From: Myxococcales bacterium
GTDB taxonomy: Bacteria; Myxococcota_A; Bradymonadia; Bradymonadales; Bradymonadaceae
Direction of reading: 5' to 3'
Length of the DNA: 37,018 bases
Assembly (NCBI GenBank): GCA_007120035.1
Contig: SKON01000127.1
Span: 1 to 37,018, forward strand
Made by a program: the position numbers and the translations under genes. Shown here piece by piece: positions 1 to 8,015 of the stretch (its first letter is position 1; each line of letters opens with the position of its first letter). The notes beneath the pieces were generated by a model. The model was given only the letters and a program-made list of their open reading frames with translations, had not been told where the DNA came from and did no database searches.

Positions 1-1710
1 CTGGTGACGAATCTTTTGGGGCTTTCGGGGAGCCTGGCGCGGGATGTAGTGGATCGGACCGAAGGAAACCCTCTCTTCGCGATTCAGCTGGTGGGGGACT
101 GGGTCGAGCGGGGCCTCCTTGTCTCCGGTCAGGAGGGATATCAGTTGGCGGAGGGAGTTCAGACCGAGCTACCGGAGTCGATCGCCGGGGTGGTGCTGTC
201 GAGGGTGGCTGAGATCGCTCGCCAGGAAGGGGCTGACTGGGAGGAGGTGATGGTCGCTCTGGAGCTGGCTGCAGTGCTGGGAGGCCAGGTGAACCTGAAG
301 GAGTGGAAAGACCTGTTGGCGATGACGGACACGCCACCCTCGTGGTCGGTGATGCAAAGTCTGGCCAACAAGGGAATGCTACAGATGAACTCAGGCTCGT
401 TTCGTTTCGCCCAAGGAGCGCTCCCTGAGGCGTTTCGGGAACGCGCGCGACGAGGAGGACGCCTGAGAGATCACCATCAAAGGTGTGCGGCAATGCTCGG
501 CGCATCGTCGGAGAGGGTCGATGGAGAGGCCGTGGTTCGCCAGGCTCGTCATTTGCTGGAGGCCGAAGATGGGAGGGCTGCGCTGGCTCCGTTGGTGCCT
601 GCGATGCAACGTCTCCTGGCACAATGCCGGTTGGAGGAGGCAGAGGACTTGTTTGGGAGCTTCGGGGAACTCCTGGAAGGCGGGCAGGTAGACAGGACGG
701 ATCCGAGGGTCCTTCAGGTCTACTTTGAGGAGACGGGGATTCTGCATCGGCTCGCGAAGTTTGGTCCTGCGGAAGCCATCCTCGACGAATGTGGGCGGTT
801 GATCGAAAGCGTGGCAGCCACGGAGGACGAGAGGTCGGGGTTTCGTGCTGAGGTATTCCTGCGAAGGGCGCGCGCGCGGCGTCTTCAGGGTGAGGCGCAG
901 TCGGCGAAAGAATTTGGTCTTCAGGCGATGGAGCAATTATCAGGGCTTCATCGGCCCGATCTGGACGCTGAGATCAAGTATCAATTGGCCTGGGCGTGTC
1001 GTCTCAACGGTGAGGTGTCGGAGGCCCTTGTGCTGATTCGGGATAGTATTGGACTTCTCGAGATCGATGACTCGTGGAAGATGTCCTTTTACAAGGGTTT
1101 TTTGGGAAGTTTGTTGACGGTGACCGGTGAGCTAGATGACGCCGAGGAGATGGTCCGAGAGTCGATTCGAGTCGCCCGAGACTTCGGGGATACGGGGCTT
1201 GAGATCGATGGATTGAATAACCTGGCCGATATTGCTCGGGCTCGTGGAGATCTCGAAGGCGCGGAAGTGCCGCTCCTGGAAGGTCTTGAGTTGGTGGAGA
1301 GAGGTGGGTCCGGCAAAGGGCTGATTCTTCGCCTCAACCTGGCCTGGGTGACGATGGAGCGTGGAGCGTTTCCGGCCGCTCGGGAACACTTAGAGGAAGC
1401 CAGACGGCTCGCGGTTGGGCGAAGGGGATACGAGAGTGTAGTGACCATTGGAGAGTGCTGGAGGTGGGCCGGCATGGGAGAGTGGGAAGAGGTCCGCGGT
1501 CTCTTGAGTCAAGTGGAGCAGCTTGTCGAAGCTCGGGACTTCGTCGATCCCGACGTGGCCCTGGCCCTGGATCAGGCGGGGCGGATCGCAGCGCAGCGGG
1601 GGCCGTCGGACGCAGCGGAGCGGTTGCTGCAGTGCGCGATCGCTCAGTGGCGACAGTTGGAGCGGGACGAGCAGTTGGAAGCAGCCGTGGAGCTCCTTGA
1701 CCAGCTATGA
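1..1710 (+). CDS. ATPase-TPR regulatory protein, C-terminal part (5' truncated by window edge)
   Basis: The reading frame is already open at base 1, so the gene starts upstream and only its last 569 codons or so are visible. The visible N-terminus carries EGNPLF (about residues 20-25), the sensor-like motif near the end of AAA_16/NB-ARC-type ATPase modules in PknK-like Ser/Thr kinases and in LuxR/SARP-type regulators. The ATPase core itself (Walker A/B) lies outside the window. From about residue 200 onward the sequence is helical with repeated Ala/Leu/Glu-rich pairs typical of tetratricopeptide repeats. No membrane segment or terminal DNA-binding domain is visible. The family role is signal transduction through protein-protein interaction; whether a kinase domain is fused upstream cannot be told. 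The stop codon overlaps the end of the convergent next gene by 6 nt. Confidence 0.75.
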   Translation: MVTNLLGLSGSLARDVVDRTEGNPLFAIQLVGDWVERGLLVSGQEGYQLAEGVQTELPESIAGVVLSRVAEIARQEGADWEEVMVALELAAVLGGQVNLKEWKDLLAMTDTPPSWSVMQSLANKGMLQMNSGSFRFAQGALPEAFRERARRGGRLRDHHQRCAAMLGASSERVDGEAVVRQARHLLEAEDGRAALAPLVPAMQRLLAQCRLEEAEDLFGSFGELLEGGQVDRTDPRVLQVYFEETGILHRLAKFGPAEAILDECGRLIESVAATEDERSGFRAEVFLRRARARRLQGEAQSAKEFGLQAMEQLSGLHRPDLDAEIKYQLAWACRLNGEVSEALVLIRDSIGLLEIDDSWKMSFYKGFLGSLLTVTGELDDAEEMVRESIRVARDFGDTGLEIDGLNNLADIARARGDLEGAEVPLLEGLELVERGGSGKGLILRLNLAWVTMERGAFPAAREHLEEARRLAVGRRGYESVVTIGECWRWAGMGEWEEVRGLLSQVEQLVEARDFVDPDVALALDQAGRIAAQRGPSDAAERLLQCAIAQWRQLERDEQLEAAVELLDQL

Positions 1711-3240
1711 GGTAGAGATGACCTCATGGATCTGGCGGAGCTGGGGGGAGAGGGGTTCCCAGGCTGTGGCGAGGGTGTCGTAGACCTCGGCGGTGGCGTC
1801 GGAGGGGTCGTCGGTGCGGGCTTTGATGCGTTCCATGGCGAGGTCTCGGGGGATTCGGCACTCCAGAAAGCGTATGGGGGCGCCGATCTCGGAGGCCATC
1901 TCGAGAAACTCCGCTCGTCGGTGGGCTTTGACGAAGGTGGCGGCGATGGCCACGGAGTGCCCCTGCGTCAGGGCCTCCTGTGCGCGACGTCGGAGCTCCT
2001 GGTAGGTGCGGTCGGAGAACTCGGGGGTGTAGATCCCGGCGTTGAGGTCTGCCCGGGCCGACGAGGTGGGAGCGAGGCCGGCGAGCTCCTTGCGGACGAC
2101 ATCGGAGTCGAGGACGACCTCGACGTCGCCGCGGGCCCTGAGCTCTCGGGCCAGGGTGGACTTGCCCGTGGCGGGGAGTCCGGCGACGAGGAGGATCTCT
2201 CCGGGCTCGGCCAGGGTGTCGACGGCGTATTGGAAGTGGCCGCGGGCCTTGCGCTCGGAGTGGGCCTTGCGCTCTGAGGTGGCGGCCTGGTCGGAAGCCA
2301 TGAGTGTGTGGACCTTGCCGCGGACGCAGGAGCGGTAGACCCGGTAGAGGCGCAGGAGGGACCAGGGCACGGAGTGCTCTGATGCGTCTCGATAGGCCCG
2401 CAGGAGCCTTCGGGATTCGTCGCGGTAGTTGCGGACCTCGAGGTCCATGAGCAAGAAGGCGAGGTCCGAGGCGGGGTCGCTGTACCGGAGCTCGTCGTTG
2501 AACTCGATACAGTCCACGATCTCCAGACCCTCTTGGTGGGAGTGGTAAACGTGCTCCAGACGGAGGTCGCCGTGGCAGTCGCAGGGGATGTGGTCCCGAG
2601 CTCGGGCTTCGATCAAGGGCTTCAATCGGAGGAGCTCGGCTTCTAGATCGCTGGCGAGCTCGTCGAAGTGGGGGGCGACGGCGAAGTTGTCCATGGCCAG
2701 GCGGTGGACGGTGTCGAACCGGGCGGGTTCGGAGATCTCGGGGCCCCGGCGGGCGTCTCGATGAAACCGAGCGAGCCGGTGGCCCAGACGGGTGAAGAAC
2801 CCGGTGGGGACGTCGTCGCGTCTGAGGCGGGCTCGGAGATTGTCTTCGGGGTTCAGGCGTCGCATGACCACGGCCCATTCGTGGATCTCTTCGTCGGCCT
2901 CGAGGTTCTCGATGGGGGTGAATCGATAGGTGTCGTCGGGCCCGGCGGTGACGGCTGCGAGCCCCAGGTAGACCGCCGGCGCCAGGCGGCGGTTCAGCTC
3001 CAGCTCCTGTTCACAGAAGTGGCGACGACGCTCCAGGGTCCCGTAGTCCAAAAAGGGGAGGGTGACGGGGCGTTTGATCTTGTAGGCCCGGTCCCCGGCG
3101 ACGAAGACCCGGGAGATGTGGGTCTGGAAGAACTCCACCTCGTCGGGGACGGGGTGGGGGTAGGCGTCGGGATTTCGAAGGGCGTCGGAGAGTATCACGG
3201 GTTGAGTAGTAAGCACGGGGGCTGCTCGAAACAGGGCCAC
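1705..3240 (-). CDS. Fusion of aminoglycoside phosphotransferase-like kinase and AAA_33 P-loop domain
   Basis: The 511-residue protein has two parts. Residues 1-340 resemble the APH/choline-kinase fold: a beta-rich start, the catalytic loop CHGDLRLEHVY (HGD 223-225, Asp225 as likely catalytic base) and a later metal-binding-type stretch DCIEFND (243-249). Residues 345-511 form a small P-loop kinase domain with Walker A GLPATGKS (354-361), as in AAA_33/zeta-toxin-like kinases. This architecture is a known family of uncharacterised proteins (COG2187 joined to COG0645); the substrate is unknown and resistance should not be assumed. The start is GTG at 3240, four bases after the amidase stop, so translation is probably coupled. 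An 18-bp tandem duplication encodes the SERKAH/SERKAR linker between the domains. The 3' end overlaps the convergent gene by 6 nt. Confidence 0.85.
   Translation of the reverse strand: MALFRAAPVLTTQPVILSDALRNPDAYPHPVPDEVEFFQTHISRVFVAGDRAYKIKRPVTLPFLDYGTLERRRHFCEQELELNRRLAPAVYLGLAAVTAGPDDTYRFTPIENLEADEEIHEWAVVMRRLNPEDNLRARLRRDDVPTGFFTRLGHRLARFHRDARRGPEISEPARFDTVHRLAMDNFAVAPHFDELASDLEAELLRLKPLIEARARDHIPCDCHGDLRLEHVYHSHQEGLEIVDCIEFNDELRYSDPASDLAFLLMDLEVRNYRDESRRLLRAYRDASEHSVPWSLLRLYRVYRSCVRGKVHTLMASDQAATSERKAHSERKARGHFQYAVDTLAEPGEILLVAGLPATGKSTLARELRARGDVEVVLDSDVVRKELAGLAPTSSARADLNAGIYTPEFSDRTYQELRRRAQEALTQGHSVAIAATFVKAHRRAEFLEMASEIGAPIRFLECRIPRDLAMERIKARTDDPSDATAEVYDTLATAWEPLSPQLRQIHEVISTS
2244..2279. 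repeat. Two-copy 18-bp tandem duplication in the linker of the kinase fusion
   Basis: Copies at 2244-2261 and 2262-2279 differ at two bases. Read on the minus strand they encode SERKAH and SERKAR, at the junction between the APH-like and P-loop halves. The unit is a multiple of three, so the duplication keeps the frame and only lengthens a charged linker. Confidence 0.8.
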
Positions 3241-3244
3241 AGGG

Positions 3245-5062
3245 TCAGGGGAGGAGCTCGGGGAACCCTTCCTCGTCGAAGACCCGCTCGGCGATCTGAC
3301 GGAAGGCCGTGTGGGTGAGGGCGTATTTGTCCGGGAACCGGAGGTACTCCTCGAAGGAGGTGAGTCCGAGCTGGAAGTGGAGGTGGTGGAAATCGTCGAT
3401 GGTCATCACCGGTGGAGGGGGCGGGTCGCTGAACCCCGGCGGGGGCCGACGGTGGTCGGTGGCGCTCTCGTAAGCGTAGAGCATGGAGAAGAGGGTAGCC
3501 TCGTGGTGAAGTCGGGCGGTGAAGAGCATCCCGATGGGGAGGCCGGAGTCGTCGAATCCGGTGGGGAAGGATGCCGTGGGGAGCCCTGTGATGCTGGGGA
3601 GGACGCAGTTGTTGCTGCGGGCCCGGATGCTGGGGGCTCCCCGGGTATCGGCGGGTTGCACGAGGACGTCGAGGTCGTGGTGATCCATGATGGATTGCAC
3701 GTACTCCCGGTTCTCCTCGTAGGCCGCCTCGCCGCGGCGGATGCGGCGGTTTAGATTGCGCTCGGTCTGGTTGGCTCGGTCCAGGCAGGCGTCGACGTCG
3801 TCGAAGAGCCACCCGGAGAAGAGCTCGGTCTCGCAGAATTCCACGTGGGAGGAGATGCCGGAGTGAGTGTTCTTCAGGAAGCGATCGACGTCGACGCCCT
3901 GGCCGGTGCCGTACCGGCGCAGGTTGAGGTCGGGCAGGGTGATGGGGTCGATCACCTCGGCTCCGAGAGACTCGAGCTCGGCGAAGAAGGCATCGAAGTG
4001 GTCTGTGGGAGCCGCCGACGAGCCGTCGAAGGGGTGGCGCTCTCCGTCGCCCATGGAGCGCAATACCCCGACGCGGCGGCCCTGCAGGCCGTTCTCGTCG
4101 AGGAAGTCCAGGTAGGTCTGCTCCCGGGGGATGTCCCATTCGCAGTGGCGGCGATCTCGTGGGTTCATGCGGCTCAAGACGTCGAAGAAGATGGCCAGAT
4201 CCGTGACGGTGCGTGCGAAGGGGCCGGCGATCATGTCCACCCGGTTAGAGGGGTAGATCCCCTGGGTGCTGACCAGGGCAATAGAGGATCGCATGGTGTA
4301 GACGTTGTTGTAGGCCGCGGGCATGATCAGGGAAGAGCAGTTGTCCGTGCCCAGGGCGCCCATCACGAGGTTTGCCGTGGTGGCGGCGGCGGATCCACCG
4401 CTGGAGCCGCCGGAGTTGTACCGGGTGTCGTAGGGGTTGCCGGTCTTTCCGCTGCGGCCGCTGAGGCCGTGGACGCCCCGGGCGAGTTCGTCCATGGCGG
4501 TGGAGCCGAGCATCACACCACCGGCGCGTCGGAGGGCCTCCACGGTGAAGGCGTCGAAGGTCGGCTGAGCCTCGAGGAGGGCCAATGACCCCGAGGTGAT
4601 GGGGACCTCCTGGGAGGCGAAGTTGTCTTTGATGCCGAAGGGGATGCAGTGCAGGGGGCCTGAAAGCTCCCCCTCGCACCGCTGGTAGTCATCGAGGGCT
4701 CGGGCCGTGTTCAGGGCGTCCCTGTTGAGGTGGACGAAGGTGTTCAGAGGGGGACGGCTGGGGTTCATCCGGAGGTCGTACCAGAGGGCTCGATCGATGT
4801 AGCGGTGGATCAGCCACTCGCAGGTGATCTCCTCGGCGAGGAGGGCTTGATGGACGTCGGCGATGGTGGACTCGAAGAGGTCGAAGTCGATGACCTCCGG
4901 GAGGGGGACGGGGTCGGCGTCGCAGGTGCCCTTGTAGGTGTCGAAGGGGAAGCCGTCGTCGAGGCAGTGTTCGCAGAGGTCCTGGCAGTCGACCTCATCG
5001 AGCTCAGAGCGGCACGAGAGGAAGGCGAGGGCGGCGACCAGGAGAAGGGCGAGGCGGGACAT
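3245..5062 (-). CDS. Amidase-signature family hydrolase, predicted lipoprotein
   Basis: This 605-residue protein belongs to the amidase signature (GatA/FAAH/6-aminohexanoate-type) family, which hydrolyses amide bonds with a Ser-cisSer-Lys triad. All three residues can be placed: Lys145 in PFGIKDNF, Ser220 in the GGSSGGSAAA loop, and Ser244, spaced 24 residues from the cis-Ser as in GatA. The usual GG before the nucleophile is replaced (GTDNCSSLIMPA), which may change the oxyanion loop. The N-terminus has a short hydrophobic signal ending FLSC (Cys17), a permissible but imperfect lipobox, then a Cys-rich segment (Cys26, 30, 33, 47). This suggests an envelope-anchored enzyme rather than GatA, and no gatB/gatC is nearby. 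It sits third in a minus-strand run with pirin and a methyltransferase, and its stop lies 4 nt before the next start. The substrate is unknown. Confidence 0.88.
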   Translation of the reverse strand: MSRLALLLVAALAFLSCRSELDEVDCQDLCEHCLDDGFPFDTYKGTCDADPVPLPEVIDFDLFESTIADVHQALLAEEITCEWLIHRYIDRALWYDLRMNPSRPPLNTFVHLNRDALNTARALDDYQRCEGELSGPLHCIPFGIKDNFASQEVPITSGSLALLEAQPTFDAFTVEALRRAGGVMLGSTAMDELARGVHGLSGRSGKTGNPYDTRYNSGGSSGGSAAATTANLVMGALGTDNCSSLIMPAAYNNVYTMRSSIALVSTQGIYPSNRVDMIAGPFARTVTDLAIFFDVLSRMNPRDRRHCEWDIPREQTYLDFLDENGLQGRRVGVLRSMGDGERHPFDGSSAAPTDHFDAFFAELESLGAEVIDPITLPDLNLRRYGTGQGVDVDRFLKNTHSGISSHVEFCETELFSGWLFDDVDACLDRANQTERNLNRRIRRGEAAYEENREYVQSIMDHHDLDVLVQPADTRGAPSIRARSNNCVLPSITGLPTASFPTGFDDSGLPIGMLFTARLHHEATLFSMLYAYESATDHRRPPPGFSDPPPPPVMTIDDFHHLHFQLGLTSFEEYLRFPDKYALTHTAFRQIAERVFDEEGFPELLP

Positions 5063-5106
5063 GGAGGCTCATGAAACGAGGGAGCGGGCAACCGTTCGTG
5101 GAGAGC

Positions 5107-6222
5107 CTAGTGGGGGGAGGCCCAGAAGTCCACGGGGAGGCCGCCGTTCTTAAAACTCGCGACGAGCGTCAGGTGTGGGGCGGCGCGGGTCACGGCGTCT
5201 CGACCGTCACGGGCCCAGAGGAAGGCCAGACGGGCGTGTGGGGTGTCGGCCAGGGAGAGGAGGTCGGGCAGGACTCCCTGGTTGTCCATTCGGGCGCCGT
5301 AGGGGGGATTGGTGACGATCCAGAAAGGGGCCTCTGCGAGCTCCGGGGGCAAGGGCTCACTGAGGGGGGCCGGTGTAAAGGTGAGGCCGGGATGGTCTCC
5401 GAGCCCGGCGGTGGTGGTGTTATGCCGGGCGGCGTCGATGGCCTCGGGGTTGATGTCTCGTCCGTGGAGCGCTGCCGGAAGGGTACGGGTCCCCTGGGGC
5501 TCAAGCCGGTGGCGAGTCTCCTCGAAGAGAGCGGGGTCGAAGTTGTTCCACTCCTGGAGGGGGTAGAAGGGTGCGTCGACGAGCTGGCGAGGCAAGGTCC
5601 CGAGGGTCCGGGTGGCGGCTTCCAGGATGATGGTGCCGCTGCCACAGCAGGGGTCGATGAGGGGGAGGGCGGGATCGATGTTAAGGAGCTCCAGGAGGGC
5701 GGCGGCGATGGATTCACGAAGGGGGGCCTCCACGCGGTGAAGGGCCCACCCTCGAGGGCTCAGGGGCCCACCGGCGTCGAGGCTGAGCTGGCACCGGTCG
5801 TCGACGAGGCGAACCAGGAGGGTCTGAGTGGCGGTCCCGGGCAGGTCTCGTCGGGCTTCCAGGCGGTCCTCGAGGGCGGCGGCGACGGTCTCGGCGATCT
5901 TGTCCGTATGGAAGAGGCTCGACGTGGAGCTGGTGGCCCGGACGTCGATGGCGACCCGTCGGGGCAAGAGCCGCTCCCAGTCGATGCGGCGGGTCTTTCG
6001 ATAGAGCTCCGGGGCGTCTCGGGACCGGAACTCGTCGATCCGTTGCCAGATCCGAGTGGCTGTGCGCAGCCCCAGGGCGGCGGCGTAGAGGGTCTTGCGA
6101 GCGCCGTCGAACTCGACGCCGCCGGTGAGGACTCTGGCCCGTTTGCCGCCCAGGCGACGGACCTCGGTGAGGAGGGCCTGTTCCAGGCCCGGCTGAATGG
6201 AAGCGAAGTAGGTCTGAGCCAC
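5107..6222 (-). CDS. THUMP-domain class I RNA methyltransferase (RlmL N-half/Trm14-like)
   Basis: From a GTG at 6222 the product is 371 residues. The start MAQTYFASIQPGLEQALLTE matches the typical beginning of RlmL-type enzymes, so an in-frame extension back to 6357 inside the pirin gene is rejected. Residues 1-160 cover the ferredoxin-like/THUMP region. PLSPRGW followed by LHRVEAPLRE (154-170) is the family's linker signature. The Rossmann SAM site is DPCCGSGT (190-197) and the catalytic motif IV is NPPYG (305-309), diagnostic of N2-guanine methylation of RNA in RlmL, RsmC/D and Trm11/14 relatives. The RlmK half found in the E. coli RlmKL fusion is absent. It starts 23 nt after the pirin stop and is probably co-transcribed. 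The Shine-Dalgarno is weak. The 23S rRNA (m2G2445-type) target is inferred from family only. Confidence 0.88.
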   Translation of the reverse strand: MAQTYFASIQPGLEQALLTEVRRLGGKRARVLTGGVEFDGARKTLYAAALGLRTATRIWQRIDEFRSRDAPELYRKTRRIDWERLLPRRVAIDVRATSSTSSLFHTDKIAETVAAALEDRLEARRDLPGTATQTLLVRLVDDRCQLSLDAGGPLSPRGWALHRVEAPLRESIAAALLELLNIDPALPLIDPCCGSGTIILEAATRTLGTLPRQLVDAPFYPLQEWNNFDPALFEETRHRLEPQGTRTLPAALHGRDINPEAIDAARHNTTTAGLGDHPGLTFTPAPLSEPLPPELAEAPFWIVTNPPYGARMDNQGVLPDLLSLADTPHARLAFLWARDGRDAVTRAAPHLTLVASFKNGGLPVDFWASPH

Positions 6223-6245
6223 AGCGTGAAAGACTCGAGAGAGGG

Positions 6246-6944
6246 TTAGGCCAGGTCGAAGAGGAGGATCTCGGCGGCGTCGCCATCGGAGAAGGAGATG
6301 GACTCCACCTCGGAGATCGCGGCCCCGTCGCCCTGGGAGAGCCGCCGGTCCAGGCACATGATCGAGCCGGAGACGACCTGGACCCAGGCGTGTCGGGAAG
6401 GGTCGAGGACGTAGGAAGCTTCCTCGGTGCCATGGAACCGGCCGCCGAAGATCCGGGCGTCCTGGTGGATGATCAGCGCGCCGTCGGTGCCGTCGGGATC
6501 GACGAGGCGGTGGAGTGTACCGGTCTGGTCGCTGATGGGAAACCGTTTCTGATCGTACCGTGGGGTCAGGCCGGTCTGTGCAGGGGGGAGCCAGATCTGG
6601 AGGAACCGAACGGGATCGGTCTTGGAGGCGTTGAACTCGGCGTGGAGGATGCCCGTGCCGGCGCTCATGATCTGGACATCACCGGGACGGATCACGCCGC
6701 CGTTGCCGAGGCTGTCTCGGTGTTCGAGGCCGCCCTCCACGACGTAGGAGATGATCTCCATGTCCCGGTGGGGGTGTTCACCGAAGCCGCCGCCGCCGGC
6801 GACGATATCATCGTTGATAACTCGGAGGGTCCGAAACCCCATCTTGGCGGGGTTGTGGTAGTGTCCGAAGGAGAACGAATGGCGGCTCTTCAGCCAGGAG
6901 GTACGGGTGGTGCCTCGTTCTTCGGCGGGATGAATCTTGATCAT
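6246..6944 (-). CDS. Pirin-family cupin (YhhW-like, putative quercetin 2,3-dioxygenase)
   Basis: The 232-residue length is almost identical to E. coli YhhW. The cupin metal ligands are all present: His57 and His59 in EHPHRDME, His101 and Glu103 in HAEFN, the same positions as in YhhW. The conserved N-terminal RHSFSFGHYHNP box is also there. The family binds Fe or another divalent metal and some members oxidise quercetin in vitro; the physiological substrate is generally unknown. The start is ATG 6944, chosen because AAGGA lies 6 nt upstream; an in-frame start at 7013 would add 23 poorly conserved residues and overlap the divergent asparaginase start. It is first of four minus-strand genes with short gaps, so its promoter probably drives the methyltransferase, amidase and kinase. 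Confidence 0.93.
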   Translation of the reverse strand: MIKIHPAEERGTTRTSWLKSRHSFSFGHYHNPAKMGFRTLRVINDDIVAGGGGFGEHPHRDMEIISYVVEGGLEHRDSLGNGGVIRPGDVQIMSAGTGILHAEFNASKTDPVRFLQIWLPPAQTGLTPRYDQKRFPISDQTGTLHRLVDPDGTDGALIIHQDARIFGGRFHGTEEASYVLDPSRHAWVQVVSGSIMCLDRRLSQGDGAAISEVESISFSDGDAAEILLFDLA

Positions 6945-6950
6945 GGCCGG

Positions 6951-6955
6951 TCCTT
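6951..6955 (-). promoter_or_regulatory. Shine-Dalgarno that fixes the pirin start
   Basis: AAGGA on the minus strand, with a 6-nt spacer to ATG 6944. It supports the shorter pirin protein. The 67-nt gap 6945-7011 must hold divergent promoters for pirin and asparaginase, but I could not pick out convincing -35/-10 pairs. Confidence 0.7.
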
Positions 6956-7011
6956 GTGGTGCAACAGAAGGGACGGTGAAGGTCTGACGCGGCAAAGATA
7001 AGCAGGAAATC

Positions 7012-8013
7012 ATGAAAGAAAACTCCTCTGCCCGCCCTCGGGTGCTGGTGCTTCACACCGGTGGAACTCTGGGGATGCGGGGCAAACCCCTGAAACCGGA
7101 CGCGTTCTCCACGGCCCTGACGGAGGCTGTGCCGGAGATCAACGAGCTGGCCGATCTGGAGGTTCGGATCGTGTTCAACCTGGACTCCAGCGACATCGGG
7201 CCCACCCATTGGACACAGCTGGCCGCAGAGATCGACAAGTCGCGCCATGACTTTGACGGGTTCGTGGTGGTTCACGGCACGGACACGATGGCCTACACGG
7301 CCTGCGCGCTGAGCTTTGCGCTCCTCCATCTGGGCAAGCCGGTGATCCTCACGGGAGCCCAGCGGCCGCTGGCGTCGGTGCGGACCGACGCCCGACGAAA
7401 TCTGGTGGACGCCGTGGAGGTGGCCACCAGCGGTCTGGGCGTGGTGGGGATCTGCTTTGACGGATTGCTCCTGCGGGGGGTGCGGACCACCAAGAGCAAC
7501 GTCAACGATTACCGGGCCTTTGAGAGCCCCGGGGCGGAGCCGGTGGCCCGGCTGGGGGTGGACGTGGTGTACGCCCCCCACCAGCCGCCGGTGTCGTCGG
7601 CCTATGTGTTTCGACCGGAGTTCGATCCCCGGGTGATGGCCCTCCACGTGGCGCCGGGGTTCCCGTCGGAGCTCTTGGCGGAGCTCGTGGAGGAGAGCGA
7701 TCTGAAGGGGCTGGTGCTGGCGGCGTACGGGCTGGGGACGGTGCCGACGGCGGGCCCCGACGTGGGGGCCTTCGTGGAGCGGGCGGTCGGGGCCGGGCTC
7801 GACGTCCTGGTGATCACCCAGTCGGCGGGGAAGGTGGACTTGTCGCGGTATCCCAACGGCCGAGCCCTGAAAGAAGCGGGGGCCATCGCCGGCGGGGAGA
7901 TGACCATCGAAGCGGCGGTGACGAAGATGATGCATGCCGTGGCGCAATTCCCGCAGGCCCGGGACCGACAGGCCTACCTCTTGGCCAACGTGTGTGGGGA
8001 GCTCGGGGACTGA
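7012..8013 (+). CDS. ansA: Type I (cytoplasmic) L-asparaginase
   Basis: The 333-residue protein has both family signatures: HTGGTLGM with nucleophile Thr16, and VVVHGTDTMAYT with Thr90-Asp91; Lys161 in TTKSNVNDYR completes the second catalytic triad as in E. coli AnsA/AnsB. No signal peptide is present, so it acts in the cytoplasm, hydrolysing asparagine to aspartate and ammonia; cytoplasmic enzymes typically have low affinity. AGGA seven bases before ATG 7012 supports the start. It is transcribed alone, divergent from pirin and convergent with the response regulator, with only 2 nt between the two stop codons and no visible terminator. The symbol is by family, since the split between ansA and ansB types is judged from lack of a signal peptide. 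Confidence 0.92.
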   Translation: MKENSSARPRVLVLHTGGTLGMRGKPLKPDAFSTALTEAVPEINELADLEVRIVFNLDSSDIGPTHWTQLAAEIDKSRHDFDGFVVVHGTDTMAYTACALSFALLHLGKPVILTGAQRPLASVRTDARRNLVDAVEVATSGLGVVGICFDGLLLRGVRTTKSNVNDYRAFESPGAEPVARLGVDVVYAPHQPPVSSAYVFRPEFDPRVMALHVAPGFPSELLAELVEESDLKGLVLAAYGLGTVPTAGPDVGAFVERAVGAGLDVLVITQSAGKVDLSRYPNGRALKEAGAIAGGEMTIEAAVTKMMHAVAQFPQARDRQAYLLANVCGELGD

Positions 8014-8015
8014 GA

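Noticed and set aside
1705-3240. Aminoglycoside resistance gene
   Set aside because: The APH-like fold is shared by many small-molecule kinases, and the AAA_33 fusion family has no established link to resistance.
3245-5062. GatA subunit of the tRNA-dependent amidotransferase
   Set aside because: It has a signal peptide, a Cys-rich N-terminus, extra length and no gatB or gatC nearby.
5071-6249. 392-codon plus-strand open frame opposite the RNA methyltransferase
   Set aside because: The minus strand has complete SAM-binding and NPPYG motifs in order; the plus frame has none.
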